64,000 nucleotides of DNA from Gigantopelta aegis (taxonomy: Eukaryota; Mollusca; Gastropoda; Neomphalida; Peltospiridae), in assembly GCF_016097555.1 (NCBI RefSeq), contig NC_054713.1, positions 41,037,895 through 41,101,894 of the forward strand, given 5' to 3'. Below are positions 1 through 11,361 of this stretch, piece after piece (within the stretch, counting starts at the first letter, position 1; the number at the start of each line of letters is the position of its first letter). A model generated the notes under the pieces. That model did not search any database. It had not been told where the DNA came from and was given only the letters and a program-made list of their open reading frames with translations. Made by a program: the position numbers and the translations under genes.

Positions 1-81
1 AGTGCATATAAAAGACCCCTAATAGCCGATGATTAATATATCAGTGTGCTCCAGTGGTGTCGTTAAACAAAACAGACTTTT
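1..81 (+). mobile_element. SINE tail A fragment
   Basis: The 3' part of a tRNA-derived SINE: a short body remnant (GTGCATATAAAAGACCC) joined directly to the tail A end, which closes with GTGTCGTTAAACAAAAC. The middle of the element is missing. Confidence 0.8.
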
Positions 82-605
82 TCTTCCATATGGAACTATG
101 TGTCTACAACCATTTGACACTGCTAATTAAACACGATGCAGAGGTGTCGTGAAAGAAGCATTATTTTGCTTTCAACTTTTATTCCTTCAGAAAATATCCA
201 CAGTATGTAACAACAATAGTAGTATTTTAGAAATTAGTTTTCGTAATCTGATCGGCAGTAAATATGTCCTATCTTCACGAATCATAAATCCATAGCTTAA
301 TAACAAACCCCAAATCCGACAGGGAATAAACGTTGTTGTTCATATAGTTATTAAAATCTGTCTTGTGGGTATAAAATAATGGTCTATTTATTCATGAGCT
401 CGCTGGTCTTTTCTTCAGTGGGGTCAGAGTTCGTGTCAGTGAGTAAATGCAACTTTTGTGCCGGCACTGCGTGATGTTAATTCTCTAAACCATAGAAAAC
501 GGAGAGATCACTGTAAACGTTTTAATGCCTGTATCCACAGATTTATGTGTGGTTTGATGGATATGTCAGCGTCCCCAACCATCCTACTTATATTTATGTA
601 TATAT
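82..605. other. no gene seen
   Basis: AT-rich sequence without a recognisable coding region, RNA gene or repeat family. Short open frames here are of random length, and one of them runs into the TTTA microsatellite. Confidence 0.6.
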
Positions 606-606
606 A

Positions 607-638
607 TTTTTATTTATTTATTTATTTATTTATTTATT

Positions 639-693
<55 letters not shown>

Positions 694-694
694 T
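607..694. repeat. (TTTA)n microsatellite
   Basis: About 88 bp of TTTA units with one slipped unit in the middle. Confidence 0.95.
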
Positions 695-719
695 AGATAG
701 TATCAATTCTGCATTTAAA

Positions 720-918
720 GGTATGTTTGAAACGTAGATAGTTCGAATTATTGTATATACTATGCATTATGTAATATGTTATGTTCAACTGTGCTATATA
801 GTTGCCAATGTATTGTACTATTTTTGCTTTACTGCAGCTGCACAAAATGTTTGTAAATCACCTCTGTGTATCACCGTATGGTGATCTGAGTGTAAATAAA
901 GTTCTGTTCTGTTCATGC
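720..918 (+). mobile_element. possible LINE 3' end
   Basis: The stretch ends in GAGTGTAAATAAAGTTCTG followed by two or three TTCTG units. An AATAAA followed by a short microsatellite tail is usual for 3' ends of invertebrate non-LTR elements, and the LINE end at 57.3-57.9 kb has the same layout. No coding remnant is visible upstream, so the call is weak. Confidence 0.35.
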
Positions 919-1003
919 TTCTTAAAATACAGGAATATCAATGATTCCTTTGATTCAAGAACAGGAACTTTAGTCAAAACACAAATCTTTAATGAAGGAA
1001 GGA

Positions 1004-1282
1004 CATGTTTTATTTAACGACACACTCAATACATTTTATTTACGCTTATATGACGTCGGACATATGGTTAAGGACCACACAGATACTGAGGGAGGAAACC
1101 CGCTGTCGCCACTTCATGGGTTACTTTTTTCGATTAGAAGCAAAGGATCTTTTATATGCACCATCCCATAGCCTTTGATATACCAGTCGTTGTGCACTGG
1201 CTGGAACGAGAAATAGCCCAATGGGACCACCGACGGGGATCGATCCTAAACCGACCGCGCATCACCCGAGCGTTTTACCACA
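1004..1282 (-). mobile_element. SINE, head H1, tail B
   Basis: On the minus strand it has the H1 tRNA-like head, the shared body and tail B. A small deletion removes part of the body after the GTGCATATAAAA motif. It is diverged from the consensus. Confidence 0.85.
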
Positions 1283-1315
1283 TCTTTAATGACGTCAAAC
1301 GCTAAAATTAAACTT

Positions 1316-1492
1316 TAAAGTTTGTTTTGTTTAACGACACGAGTAGAGTACATAAATGTATTAATCATAGGCAACTGGATGTCAAACATTTGAAAATTCT
1401 GACATATTGTCTTACAGAAAACCCGCTACATTTTTTGTTAACAGTCAGCTATGGTTTATATACACTTTTCCACAGACAAGACAGCATATAAA
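1316..1492 (-). mobile_element. SINE, tail A, head lost
   Basis: Minus-strand tail A and body only. The head is missing, and the element fades out just before the tRNA-Tyr gene. Confidence 0.75.
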
Positions 1493-1540
1493 AAATTTCA
1501 ATCCAATCCAAAAATGGCTAAGAACATTCCAAAAATATGT

Positions 1541-1627
1541 TCCCGCGAACCGGATTCGAACCAGTGACCTAAGGATATCAATGTACAACTCTACAGTCCT
1601 CCGCTCTACCAACTGAGCTATCACGGG
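1541..1627 (-). tRNA. tRNA-Tyr-GTA: tRNA-Tyr (GUA) with 14-nt intron
   Basis: It folds as a complete cloverleaf on the minus strand. The acceptor stem CCCGTGA/TCGCGGG has one G-U pair, followed by discriminator A. The D stem is GCTC/GAGC, the anticodon stem GAGGA/TCCTT, the anticodon GTA in loop CTGTAGA, and the T stem ACTGG/CCGGT around TTCGAAT. A 14-nt intron lies between positions 37 and 38, the usual place and a typical feature of eukaryotic tRNA-Tyr; the spliced length is 73 nt. A TATTTTT run follows the 3' end and would serve as a Pol III terminator. TTTATAA sits directly before the 5' end, as in the second copy. Stems and internal A and B boxes are intact, so a functional gene is likely. 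Confidence 0.93.
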
Positions 1628-1888
1628 TTATAAATGTACACTTCAAAGATAGACTCCAGAATAAACACCATTAAGGCTTCAGTGACTTCAGTGATTTATT
1701 AGTTTAAAGACCGAGGTCAGTGGTCAGATAGCAGGAAATGTTAGACACAGTAGCCTGCCCACAGGACATGTTTTGTGTAAACTACTAATAACATGTAAAA
1801 TTAGTCTCAGTTTCAGAATCTTGTCGAATCAAGAGATTCGGTAAATCATATACTAAGACAAAACCCTGCCTCTAGCAGTTTAGATGCC
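1628..1888. other. no gene seen
   Basis: Non-repetitive 5' flank of the tRNA-Tyr gene. The only shared element is the TTTATAA box beside the gene. Confidence 0.5.
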
Positions 1889-2228
1889 AAATAAAAGAAA
1901 GAAAGAAAGAAATGTTTTATTTAACGACGTACTCAACACATTGTATTTACGTTTATATCATATGGCGTCAGACATATGGTTAAGAACCACACAGATATTG
2001 AGAGAGGAAACCCGCTGTCGCCACTTCATAGGCTACTCTTTTCGATTAGCAGCAAGGGATATTTTATATGCACCATCCCACAGACAGGGTAGTACATACC
2101 ACGGCTTTTGATATACCAGTCGAGAAATAGCCCAATGGGCCCACCGACGGGGGTCGACCCCACACCGACCGCGCATCGAGCGAGCGCTGTACCACTGGGC
2201 TATGTCTCACCCCTCTAAATAAAAGAAA
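1889..2228 (-). mobile_element. SINE H1-B with 12-bp target duplication
   Basis: Near full-length minus-strand SINE with head H1, body and tail B plus a (GAAA)n 3' extension. Perfect 12-bp direct repeats AAATAAAAGAAA at 1889-1900 and 2217-2228 bound it, as expected for LINE-driven retroposition. A small body deletion removes part of the segment between the two tRNA-like boxes and the CACGACTGG motif. Confidence 0.92.
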
Positions 2229-3158
2229 AACATCGTTCAAAACCAAATGGAAACGCGATTAGTTAAAAAAAAAATCATATTTGTTCATCATGATGCAATT
2301 AAATTGATAAAAACAATTTAAGACACTAAAATTAAACTGACAGGCACTAGGCTACTTTTTAAACACTACGGTGTATTTTTCACTGTAAGAGCTGTGTGTT
2401 ACCATTCAAATCAGACATTCCATAGATTTTATTGTTCAGATTATCCATTTCCATACATCCGAAGTGTTTCTGGTCATCCTGGTGTTTGTAATACCGCAAA
2501 ATGCATTTTTCATATTTTAAAAAAACGCGCGTACCTCTGAGAAGTAACGGTAATAGAAGCGAGTATTTCCCCGTTTCAACGTCACAGACTCGTGTTAAAC
2601 TCAACTGTTACTTTATCCAAGTGTTACAGGTTTGTAGATTAACTAAACTTAAGTGTCTATTTTCTAATTAAAATTATCAAAGGGCTAAAGTATTCAAAAT
2701 TATGTTGCAAATCTTTGTTGTTGTTGTGTGTTTTTTGTAAAAAAAAAATTGGTGGGGGGGGGTTATTAGTCATCAAAAGTCCTGACTTGAAGCTAATATT
2801 ACGTATCTGATATTACGTTTCTGTACTGACCGCACTACAACATAAAATAGTTCCTTGAAAAATCCCATGCGATCGTGATATTTGCCAGAGTTTGATGTGA
2901 GCTCATAAAAGTAGAGAAAAAAAGCTTAATTAGTGGTGTGATACCTTATATGACGACACGGAGCTTCCTCTCCTTGTTTTTGACCAATTGCAGGGCCATT
3001 TAAGTATGTAACCTATCTGAAATGGCTGCGAAATGGTATTTCAGAGCATCTAGATTTTAAAAATGTCCTGTGGAGGTGGAGGGAGGGGCATGCGCCCGGA
3101 CACCCTAGTGTCTTGCGCCTTTCATGCTCATTGGTTCCAAGAATTCATCAGCCCCCTC
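2229..3158. other. no gene seen
   Basis: AT-rich, apparently unique sequence with short A and G homopolymers near 2740-2761. Nothing coding or RNA-like was recognised. Confidence 0.55.
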
Positions 3159-3272
<114 letters not shown>

Positions 3273-3307
3273 CCTAGCTATGGCCCTGAATTGTTGCAAT
3301 CATCATC

Positions 3308-4736
3308 TTAGTCACCTAGTTACCGTTGCTGGAAAATATGCCGAGGTGTCATTTAACAAACATTCCTTTCCTCTTGTTTTGTGTGGTGTTATTTAATTAA
3401 TAAAACACTCTGTCTGTAACGCTGGGTAGCATGTTATTTCTGACATATAAATCTGACAGTTAATGAAACCCGGCTGTATCATCGCAGTCTCGACTCCGCG
3501 TTTTAGTCTCGGTATTAATTGAAAGTGTCCGCATTTTAGACCTTCCTCCCTTTTTTAATTTTTTTTTTCAGCGACCCGGTTCAGTCGACCTTGGTAATAT
3601 TCGTGGGTAATGGTGATTTGCCTGTTAACACCATGCATCTGTTTCCGTGGTTTGTCCATGGGCAAAATAACCGATTTGAAATCATTTTTGGACCAAATTG
3701 AATTCTGTAACTGCCTTTGTCGGTAATTCCATTGAACCCATGAGACGCAGATGTTGGCACGTAAAAAAAGTGAAGACCCTGAATAAAGTTCCTAGCAGGG
3801 GTAATGGTCCTTGTTATTTTTGTTCGAAAAAATTGAGATTGATGGATTTTGGATCTTCTATCGGGCTGTAACCAACCGATTTCATTTTCGAAGGTCAAAT
3901 TAAGAAAGTGGCCAATTTATCGCAGACTCCACAAATGCCCGACATTTCATTGTGTTCAAAACCCATCAACGCTGTGCCTGATTGGTCATTTATTAGCGCG
4001 TAAACGTGGCACGTGCAATGACGTCATTAACGATGCAATTGTGGGAGTTTGCAACTCTTCTGGTAACCAGCGAAACCACGTGCAGATGAGTCTTGTGGTG
4101 AGGGATGCGTACGAATAATCCATCCCATTGTTACTGAGACCTTTCTCTCCGCCATTAAAGTCCCGAATACAACAAGGAGGAGACAACTCGATGACTAATT
4201 TATACGGATTTATTTTGGAACATTTGATTTGAATGGTCTCGTGTAATGACACGGTTTTTCCACATTCTGAAAGTTCTAACCACACGCTAATTAGAGTTCG
4301 ACAGTTAGATTAATTAATAAGGGTCACAAAATTTTAATTGTTTCGAGAATAGCACTCGTGTCATGCGCACGACGAGTTAATTTCAGCTGGGAACCGAGTC
4401 GAGCACCGCTCGCTATTGATACTCTGCGTCCATTGACAATCAGCGTCTTGTTGAAAGAAGAAAAAAATTCAAAAAGTTGATGAAAGAATTGAACGGAATA
4501 CCTAATTAAATTCAAATTCATTTCTGCACTGCTGGACGTTAACAAAGAAACAATGCGGCTGTTCGTCCAATGAAGGGTCTTGAATCACTGAAAGAAAACC
4601 AGGAATACGTGCTTCGTAATGCATATGTGCGGTTACTTGTTATCGTGGTGATATATTTTCGTTTCATTTTAACACTATTTTTTGCGTGTGTTTATATCCA
4701 ATTAAGGTACAATCACGCTATACTGGGCATACATAT

Positions 4737-4738
<2 letters not shown>
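3308..4738. other. unique block retaining CpG, no gene seen
   Basis: About 1.4 kb without recognised repeats and with more CpG than the surrounding sequence. Open frames of up to about 105 codons occur, but none has a recognisable domain and they overlap on both strands. It may be ordinary unique sequence or a conserved non-coding block. Confidence 0.4.
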
Positions 4739-4740
<2 letters not shown>

Positions 4741-4834
<94 letters not shown>

Positions 4835-4918
4835 CCTAGCTATGGCCCTGAATTGTTGCAATCATCATCAGAGAGAGAGAGAGAGAGGGGGGAGGGAGAG
4901 AGAGAGAGAGAGAGAGAG

Positions 4919-4955
<37 letters not shown>
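4741..4955. repeat. (GA)n array in two blocks
   Basis: Pure GA at 4741-4832, then a 37-bp insert (4833-4869) identical to 3271-3307, then interrupted GA with GGGG and GGGAGG interruptions to 4955. Confidence 0.95.
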
Positions 4956-4958
<3 letters not shown>

Positions 4959-4987
4959 TTGATGTAGTGGCCTTACATTTCCGTAGT

Positions 4988-5080
4988 TAGCTGTTAAAAC
5001 TCATTCTACGTACCATGATTCGAACCCAGATGCTACCAGCTGTAAAGTCGGTGGCTTAATCATGCGTCACCGACGCTAGT
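4988..5080 (-). mobile_element. SINE H3 head fragment
   Basis: Minus-strand tRNA-like head with GGTTCGAATCATGGTACG as its B-box region, preceded by GATTAAGCCACCGACTTTA, which corresponds to the anticodon-arm part of H3. No body or tail is visible. Confidence 0.55.
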
Positions 5081-5546
5081 GTTATAATATAATGACACAA
5101 TGTATTTTCTTGCTTTAAATTCAACTACTGTTCAAATTCGCTGTTCTGGGCTTGCAAGTTAGCTGTCTGCTCTAACTCCAGTGAAGTGTTCAGGGGGCCG
5201 AGCTCTTGCAAACACTTTGACTGGTACCATCGTCTTCTATGACTTCCCATTCATCTAATGTTAGGCGCAAAAAACCAGTGTAGCGATTGTCCGCGATAGC
5301 TTGCCCTCCATATCTCTGGCTTACAACTTCTAGCTTCTGTGTTCGCATCCCAGTACTGGTTCGAGCCCATTGTTATGGCATAGCTCAGTGAACAGCTGCA
5401 CGGCCATTACATGTCTAACTCACGATACATTAATCGCATGCCAAAGACCTGAGGTGTGTGTGTGTTTAGACTGCACGCTTGGACACGACATAAGCACAAA
5501 AAGCAATGGAAATTAATTAAATATCTTTATTCTGTTTAGCTAGTAC
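5081..5546. other. old repeat-like sequence, no gene seen
   Basis: Contains ACGACATAAGCACAAAAAGC near 5484, which resembles the end of SINE family D, so a decayed D-like copy may lie here. Otherwise nothing was recognised. Confidence 0.3.
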
Positions 5547-5607
5547 AGCCATATTAACTTACCCCCACCCCACATACAGACAGCCACATACACCCATCCA
5601 CCTGATT

Positions 5608-5710
5608 CCTGTTCTGGACAGAAAACCTGGCAGCAGTCAGAAATTGCGTCCATGACAGGCGTGTGCTATAACAGCTTACTCTGAATGTGCATGTTGAACA
5701 CCATGAAGTG
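5608..5710 (+). repeat. dispersed repeat E, copy 1
   Basis: Starts CCTGTTCTGGACAG and contains GACAGGCGTGTGCTATAACA followed by GCTTACTCTGAATGTGC. It matches the segments at 30700-30795 and 46975-47077. The family is unidentified. Confidence 0.7.
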
Positions 5711-5765
5711 AGCTGAACACCAACCCCAAACCCGCCCCCACTCCATAAGTAGCAAGGCACCAGTC

Positions 5766-6240
5766 AGTACCAACAGACAATGACAGACACAGCATCCAAT
5801 AATAAAAAAAATATTTAAGTATACGAAGCACTTTCTTTATTTACTTTCACTCCCAGCCGGTAATATGTTATTTATCAACACGCCGGTCATCCATCACTTA
5901 GATTTGAAAGATTTATAAACAGAAGCTGACGTTAATGAAATCATTCCGTGCGGGCGGAGAACTCTGCGCACTGCCATTACGGGTTTCTCCTTTCTGTAGG
6001 TGTTGCGGTTATTGCCTTGCTGCTGATTGTTATGACAGTTTGTGAAGGTAAAAGCCTGCACGTTAATGACCCCTGACCAATAACACCTTGATTGTGTTAT
6101 TGTTCGCGGATTCCCTTGATTCGGAGGTACACAGGTGCTTATTATAGGTTCTACAGCATCTGGTAGATGTCGGCTGGGGGTTTGTGGTCCGTAGCGGTTA
6201 TTGCTGGACTCACGGGTGCTATAATATCAAATTAACTGTC
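5766..6240. other. unique block, no gene seen
   Basis: No repeat family recognised. CpG is kept in GTGCGGGCGGAGAACTCTGC near 5948. Confidence 0.4.
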
Positions 6241-6259
6241 GTCGGTGACAATGTTAACC

Positions 6260-6502
6260 AAAAATAATAATAATAATAAAACTGATACGAGGAGTTTATG
6301 TCTGTTTGCTTTCCAGGCTGTCTGTCTGGTTGTCTGTCTTTCTGTCTGTCTGTCTGTCTGTCTGTCTATCCGACTGTCTGTCTATCTGCCTGACTATATG
6401 TATGTCTGTCTGGTTGTCCGTCTTTTTGTCTGTCTGTCTATCTGTTTGTCTGATTGTATGACTAGCTGACCGACTGGCAGGTTGTCTGTCTGTTTGCTTG
6501 TC
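6260..6502. repeat. (CTGT)n-rich microsatellite
   Basis: An AAT run at 6265-6280 is followed by degenerate TGTC/CTGT units from about 6318 to 6502. Confidence 0.9.
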
Positions 6503-6548
6503 CGCCCGTATTATCATCAGAACTAAGGGCATATTTATGGGGGTTCGA

Positions 6549-6580
6549 AACCCCCCCCCCCCCAAAAAAAAAAAAAAACA
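6549..6580. repeat. C and A homopolymer pair
   Basis: A run of about 17 C directly followed by about 15 A. Similar C-then-A runs occur at 24660-24681. Confidence 0.9.
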
Positions 6581-6599
6581 CCAAAAAAGTAACTGCGGG

Positions 6600-7440
6600 T
6601 GTGGATCCACGGACGTTGAGACTTAAACATTTATGCTTAATAGTGCAATATGTCACTGTAAGGACATTAATATATATATATATACACACACACCATCGAC
6701 GTCCCAAACTGCGTTCACCTAACTACAAAAACACGAATACGATATTTACAGAAATACTATTCTACATTTTCCAGCTACAATACGTGAAAGAAAATAAATT
6801 GCAATCAAGTAACGTAAAAAATCAACAATGTAGACGTAAAACAAATCCATTCTAATAAATAAAAGTGAAACACCCTCCGTTAAACAGGAAAGGGTTAGAC
6901 GTTTCTAACTGCGTTCAGGCGCATGCGTTTGTAAAAAGTATCGTACTGCGCATGTGCGGTTCGTCATTTTCAATTTTTAAGGCAACTACATGAAAAAATA
7001 TATGTTTTTTTAATTATGTACAGTTGCCGAACACTTAATTTATTAAATTTTTTTAAAGGAAAAATTCAATTTATCAAGCGTTCTGGTCCGGTCCGCGTTT
7101 TATCAACACACATCGCTCACACTTGATGTCAATACTGATAGGCATTACGTTCATACCTGCGAATAGTTTGTAAAATATAATTTTTTTAATGAATTGATTC
7201 GAAATTAACACAATTTATATATTCAAAATTATTTACAACTGTTATAAATGGATTATGAATACTATTCACTACAATAGAGGCACAAAAATGTAGCATATCT
7301 TTTGCAGATCGAATATAATAATTGAAAACAAATTCTAACAACAGGGGTCTTAAAAATTGTAAAAATTAAATTCTTTGGCCTTGTTGATCTGGCACGTGTG
7401 AGGTCATGTGACACGCACCGAAAGTTAGTTCATCTTTCTC
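6600..7440. other. no gene seen
   Basis: AT-rich, mostly unique sequence with a short TA/CA run near 6670-6692. No coding or RNA feature recognised. Confidence 0.55.
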
Positions 7441-7528
7441 CATTTTAAGTCAATTTCTACGAGTCATGTGGACCCGATATCGGTCATTTTAAGTCAATTT
7501 CTACGAGTCATGTGGACCCGATATCGGT
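7441..7528. repeat. 44-bp tandem duplication
   Basis: Units 7441-7484 and 7485-7528 are identical. Each contains the palindromic core CCGATATCGG and GTCATGTGG. A partial third unit starts at 7529 with one change. Confidence 0.95.
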
Positions 7529-7868
7529 GATTTTAAGGAATAAATAAAAACGACTTAGTAGAATTAATGGTTTTAGGGTTTTGTAAAGTTTTGTATTTAG
7601 ATACTTACTTTTCTCAACTTTATTGTTTATAAAAATGTTCCTGTAGCACCAACAATCCCAACCCCCATTGGTCAAATAGTAGAATCTGCTTATAACTTTA
7701 ATGTTTTCGACGCCAAATAATTCGTAGTTACTCTTTTCATTAAACCAGGTCCTGCGGACTTTCCTTACTTTGTTTTGTCGATATGACATTGTCATTTATT
7801 CTACTAGTATATAAGTTGTGCGCCAGTTTCGGTTGAATTACATTTTGTTTAAACTATTCTTTCTGTTT
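7529..7868. other. no gene seen
   Basis: AT-rich unique sequence. Nothing recognised. Confidence 0.5.
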
Positions 7869-7876
7869 TCTGTGTA

Positions 7877-8167
7877 CCTACAGTGGTAAAGCGCTCACTT
7901 GATGCGTGGTCGGTCTGGGATCGATCCCAGTCGCTGGGCCAATTGGGCTATTTGTTGTTCTTGCCAGTGCACCAGGACTGGTACATCAAAGGCTATTCTG
8001 CCTGTGGGATGGTGCATATAAAATAACACTTGCTACTAATGGGAAAATGTAGCGGGTTCCTTCTCTGAGACTATATGTCAAAATTACCAAATGTTTGACA
8101 TCCATTAACTGATGATAAATAAACCAATGTGCTCTAGTGGTGTCGTTAAATAAAACACACTTTAACT
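7877..8167 (+). mobile_element. SINE H1-A
   Basis: Head H1 lacks its first dozen bases (it starts at CAGTGGTAAAGCGCTC). The body and tail A are complete to GTGTCGTTAAATAAAAC. Confidence 0.9.
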
Positions 8168-8650
8168 TGTTTAACACTGGGCGCGTTCCTACAATAACCA
8201 CATGCTTAGTCGGGCACCTGATATCGAACGTAACACAGTTAACAAACCCCATTGAGGTCTTCTTCTTTTTTTCTTCCTTTTTTGCGCTCCAAACAAACTC
8301 CCCTAGTGTAGAGTTACCGATCCAATTTATCGCTCACTCGCTAGGAATAAAGAATATATTTGTATTCCGTGCAAAACGCCAGGTTCTTGAACATTCGTCG
8401 GAAAATATTACTGTCATTGATTTACGTTTTACAAAGACTACGATCTGTAGTGATAACTGTGACATCGGAGGTAGGGTTTTGAAAGGCTAACAGACGTGGG
8501 AGATGGTCGATTAAAATTAATTGAGAAAAATAAAATCCTCGAGGTGAAGTTTTCGTCACGTAATATTGACAAAGAAAGCGCGGTGAGGTTGAAGAAGATA
8601 TTAAAAACTGTTTTACTTTGCTTCAGAATATGGTTTAACAATGATCGCCT
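8168..8650. other. no gene seen
   Basis: Unique sequence of mixed composition. The longest open frame begins inside the SINE tail and has no recognisable domain. Confidence 0.5.
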
Positions 8651-8654
8651 TGCA

Positions 8655-9130
8655 GTGTCGTACGTAGTAGGTGGCGGGAGGAGTGCAGGGGTCCATGATT
8701 CCCACCCCCACCCCCTCCATCCCCTTAATCATACGACACGGGGTTCAGAAGCATAGCCGTACGGGATCCCATTTTTGTAGGGGGGGGGGGGGGGGAGGGG
8801 GGGGGGGAGAGGGCAGCCTGATATTTGCCCGAATTAAACGAAAATTCCCGAATCTGTATAACTACATTTATTCATAAATTAGCATTGCTCCCAAACAGCT
8901 ATATATGGTTGCAAACGAATCTCTACGCATTTTTATATGGATTAATTTTGAGGGTGGAATGCTGGAAATATATGGTAAAAAGATCCCAGGTTAGCACATT
9001 TTGCTCGAATGTCTCTATCATTTTTGCCCAAATTTGAAGTTTTGTTCTAACACTGGGGAAGAGGGACTGCTACCACCTACCCCCTGTCTGTAGGGGGTAG
9101 GTGTAGGGTAGAAAATATTCGTATTCGGGC
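8655..9130 (+). repeat. dispersed repeat F with internal G tract, copy 1
   Basis: A G-rich run at 8779-8809 is followed by ATATTTGCCCGAATTAAACG and CCCGAATCTGTATAAC. The same order, G tract then TTTGCCC(A/G)A(A/T)(C/T)(A/C)AAC-like sequence, recurs at 22453-22613. The family is unidentified. Confidence 0.65.
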
Positions 9131-9924
9131 TAAATGAGCTTGCCTGAAAACCTCACCATGTATTTCCATCTTTTACACACAATATTAGTTGTAATTCGTG
9201 TAAAAAAAAAAAAAAAAAAAGGCGTAGTGACTCGTTTGGAATCGCCATATACAGCTGTTTGGTAGTAGTACTAATATGAATTTAGGGTGTATAGTACCAA
9301 ATCAAATCCCATAGACGACAATAGTAACACATATGGCTAAAACTTCTAACTGCAGCGTATCAAACGACATAAACGCCACGGATATAAATACTACCACCCA
9401 CCATCCTTAAAGTGAATCAGAAAAAAAATTGGGGGTCAAGCTGCTCATTTCCGAAATAACGTGTAGCGTCTATGACTACCCTAGTTCCGCACAAAATTCG
9501 AGTACTTTTTTTTTTTACAGGTACCAAATACATGTTTCAAGCACAAGGCTATTTGACACAGTGGTACTAGATGAAATAAAATTGCATACATTTTTGGCCC
9601 AGATGAAACAAACTCACATTTATCACCAATCACAGAAATTGTGATGTTCACTTCTCTATCAAAAATACAGTCCAGTATTTTCGTTTAATTCGTGCAAAAA
9701 TCAGCTTAAATGAAGTCCGATACAAAATTAGAAGCTCGTACGCCTACGATTGCTGTCTATGAAAATACAAAAATGTCATTTTGAGGGGATCCATTCAGGG
9801 AAGAACATACATGTACTTATTTCTGTAACCTGCTTTTCTTCTTCTGTTTTTTTTCCTGTTTCTTTTTCTTCTTTTTCTTTTTCTTCTCTTTTTATTTACT
9901 GCATCTGGCAATTCTCGACTATAC
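9131..9924. other. no gene seen
   Basis: Contains a short A homopolymer (9202-9219) and a TTC/TTTCTT-rich stretch at 9835-9896. No feature recognised otherwise. Confidence 0.5.
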
Positions 9925-10279
9925 GGTGTGTGTTCTAACTCAGTGGATAGAGCGTTCGCCTGAGGTCGAAGGATCAAATCCCCTCGGTGGATACATTCTC
10001 TGCTTGAGCCCCCCCCCCCCCCCCACACACACACACACACCGCCCGTCAGAACCAGTGCTCCACGACTGATATATCAAAGGCCGTGATATGTGCTGTCCT
10101 GTCTGGAAAAATATATATAACAAATCCCTATCTGCTAATGGACAAAAATGTAGCGGGTTTTCTCTGAAGACTACGTAACGTGTCATATATATATTGTTTA
10201 ATGTTTGACATGCAATAACTGATGATTAATTAATCATTGTACTCTTGTGGTGTCTTTAAATAGAACAGACTTTAACTTA
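9925..10279 (+). mobile_element. SINE H2-A with C/CA expansion
   Basis: The head has TTCTAACTCAGTGGATAGAG and a B-box-like AAGGATCAAATCCCC. Between head and body it carries a run of about 16 C followed by CA repeats (10009-10040). Body and tail A follow but are diverged. Confidence 0.8.
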
Positions 10280-10573
10280 TCGCCTATAATGGTGGAGAGA
10301 TAATAGCAGTCATTAGGTGTACTCTTTTATCATCTGTCCGCCCAACCATCCATCTTGTTTAAATCCTGAACTCCTAAATTTCAGCGGATAATTTAAAACC
10401 TTATAGAAGATTTATGCCTCATACCGTGGCCTGTCACAGAACAAGAATCCTAGCGGGACAGGCAAGGTGTTGCCCCACCTACCCACCCCCACCCACCCCC
10501 ACCCACACCATCACCACCACCAATTTGTTTTTCAATAATAACCAAATATTTTAGTGTAAAAAAGGCCCTTCTC
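10280..10573. other. no gene seen
   Basis: Unique sequence with CACCCC-rich simple sequence at 10474-10525. Confidence 0.5.
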
Positions 10574-10906
10574 GTGTAGCTTGGCGGGACGCAGCCCAGT
10601 GGTAAAGCGCTCGCTTTATGCGTGGGTCGGTCTAGGATCGATCCCCGTCGGGATGCCCCTTTGAGCTATTTCTCGTGCCAGTCAGAGCACCACGACTGGT
10701 ATATCAAAGGCCGTGGTATATGCTTTCCTGACTGTGTGATGGTGCATATAAAAAATCCCTTGCTACTAATGGGAAAATGTAGCGGGTTTCCTCTCTAAGA
10801 CTGTATGTCAAAATTACCAAATGTCTGACATCCAATAGCCGATGATTTATAAATAAATATGTTCTAGTGGTGTCGTTTAACAAAACAAACTCTTTTTTGT
10901 GTAGCT
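10574..10906 (+). mobile_element. SINE H1-A with 8-bp target duplication
   Basis: Full-length copy: GGCGGGACGCAGCCCAGTGG head, body and tail A. Direct repeats GTGTAGCT at 10574-10581 and 10899-10906 bound it. Confidence 0.9.
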
Positions 10907-10923
10907 GGAGATGATCCTATATT

Positions 10924-11055
10924 AAGGCGACGCCACACGAGACGAATGTCTTGTACGTGAATACCTGACTATGACAGAACAACATTACGACTGTATCAGT
11001 TGCTATGCAATCGGCTATTCTTGTACGAAGCACTTGTACCGTATGGCGTCGCCTT
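10924..11055. mobile_element. foldback MITE K
   Basis: Terminal inverted repeats AAGGCGACGCCA (10924-10935) and TGGCGTCGCCTT (11044-11055) are perfect over 12 bp. CTTGTACG motifs inside strengthen the fold. The right end of a second copy lies at 51663-51740. No coding capacity. Confidence 0.8.
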
Positions 11056-11361
11056 TACTGTGACCTAATTCTTGTTGTTACTCACTCACCCCCATGGTAC
11101 GGCCTTGTTCTGTATTCCAAAAGCCCGACAACTTGTACTGAACTGATAGAAATCAAGTTAGATGACAATAATTTCTGTGGGTTTTTTATCGAGTGTTTTA
11201 CGACAACGGCATCCGGTGACGAAACCCAGACGGGCCGCTGATCGGCAACAAGTGGTCATCAATTTGCGGCTTGTCACGGGTTTTAACTGAAACAGATGAC
11301 TCAACGACCGTGGTTAACATCAAACAATACACGTGGTGTATCTCATAGACATTGCTTTGGT
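11056..11361. other. no gene seen
   Basis: Unique sequence with moderate CpG. Frames of 60-78 codons on both strands have no recognisable domain. Confidence 0.45.

Noticed and set aside
8137..8490. 117-codon plus-strand frame
   Set aside because: It begins inside a SINE tail and shows no domain.
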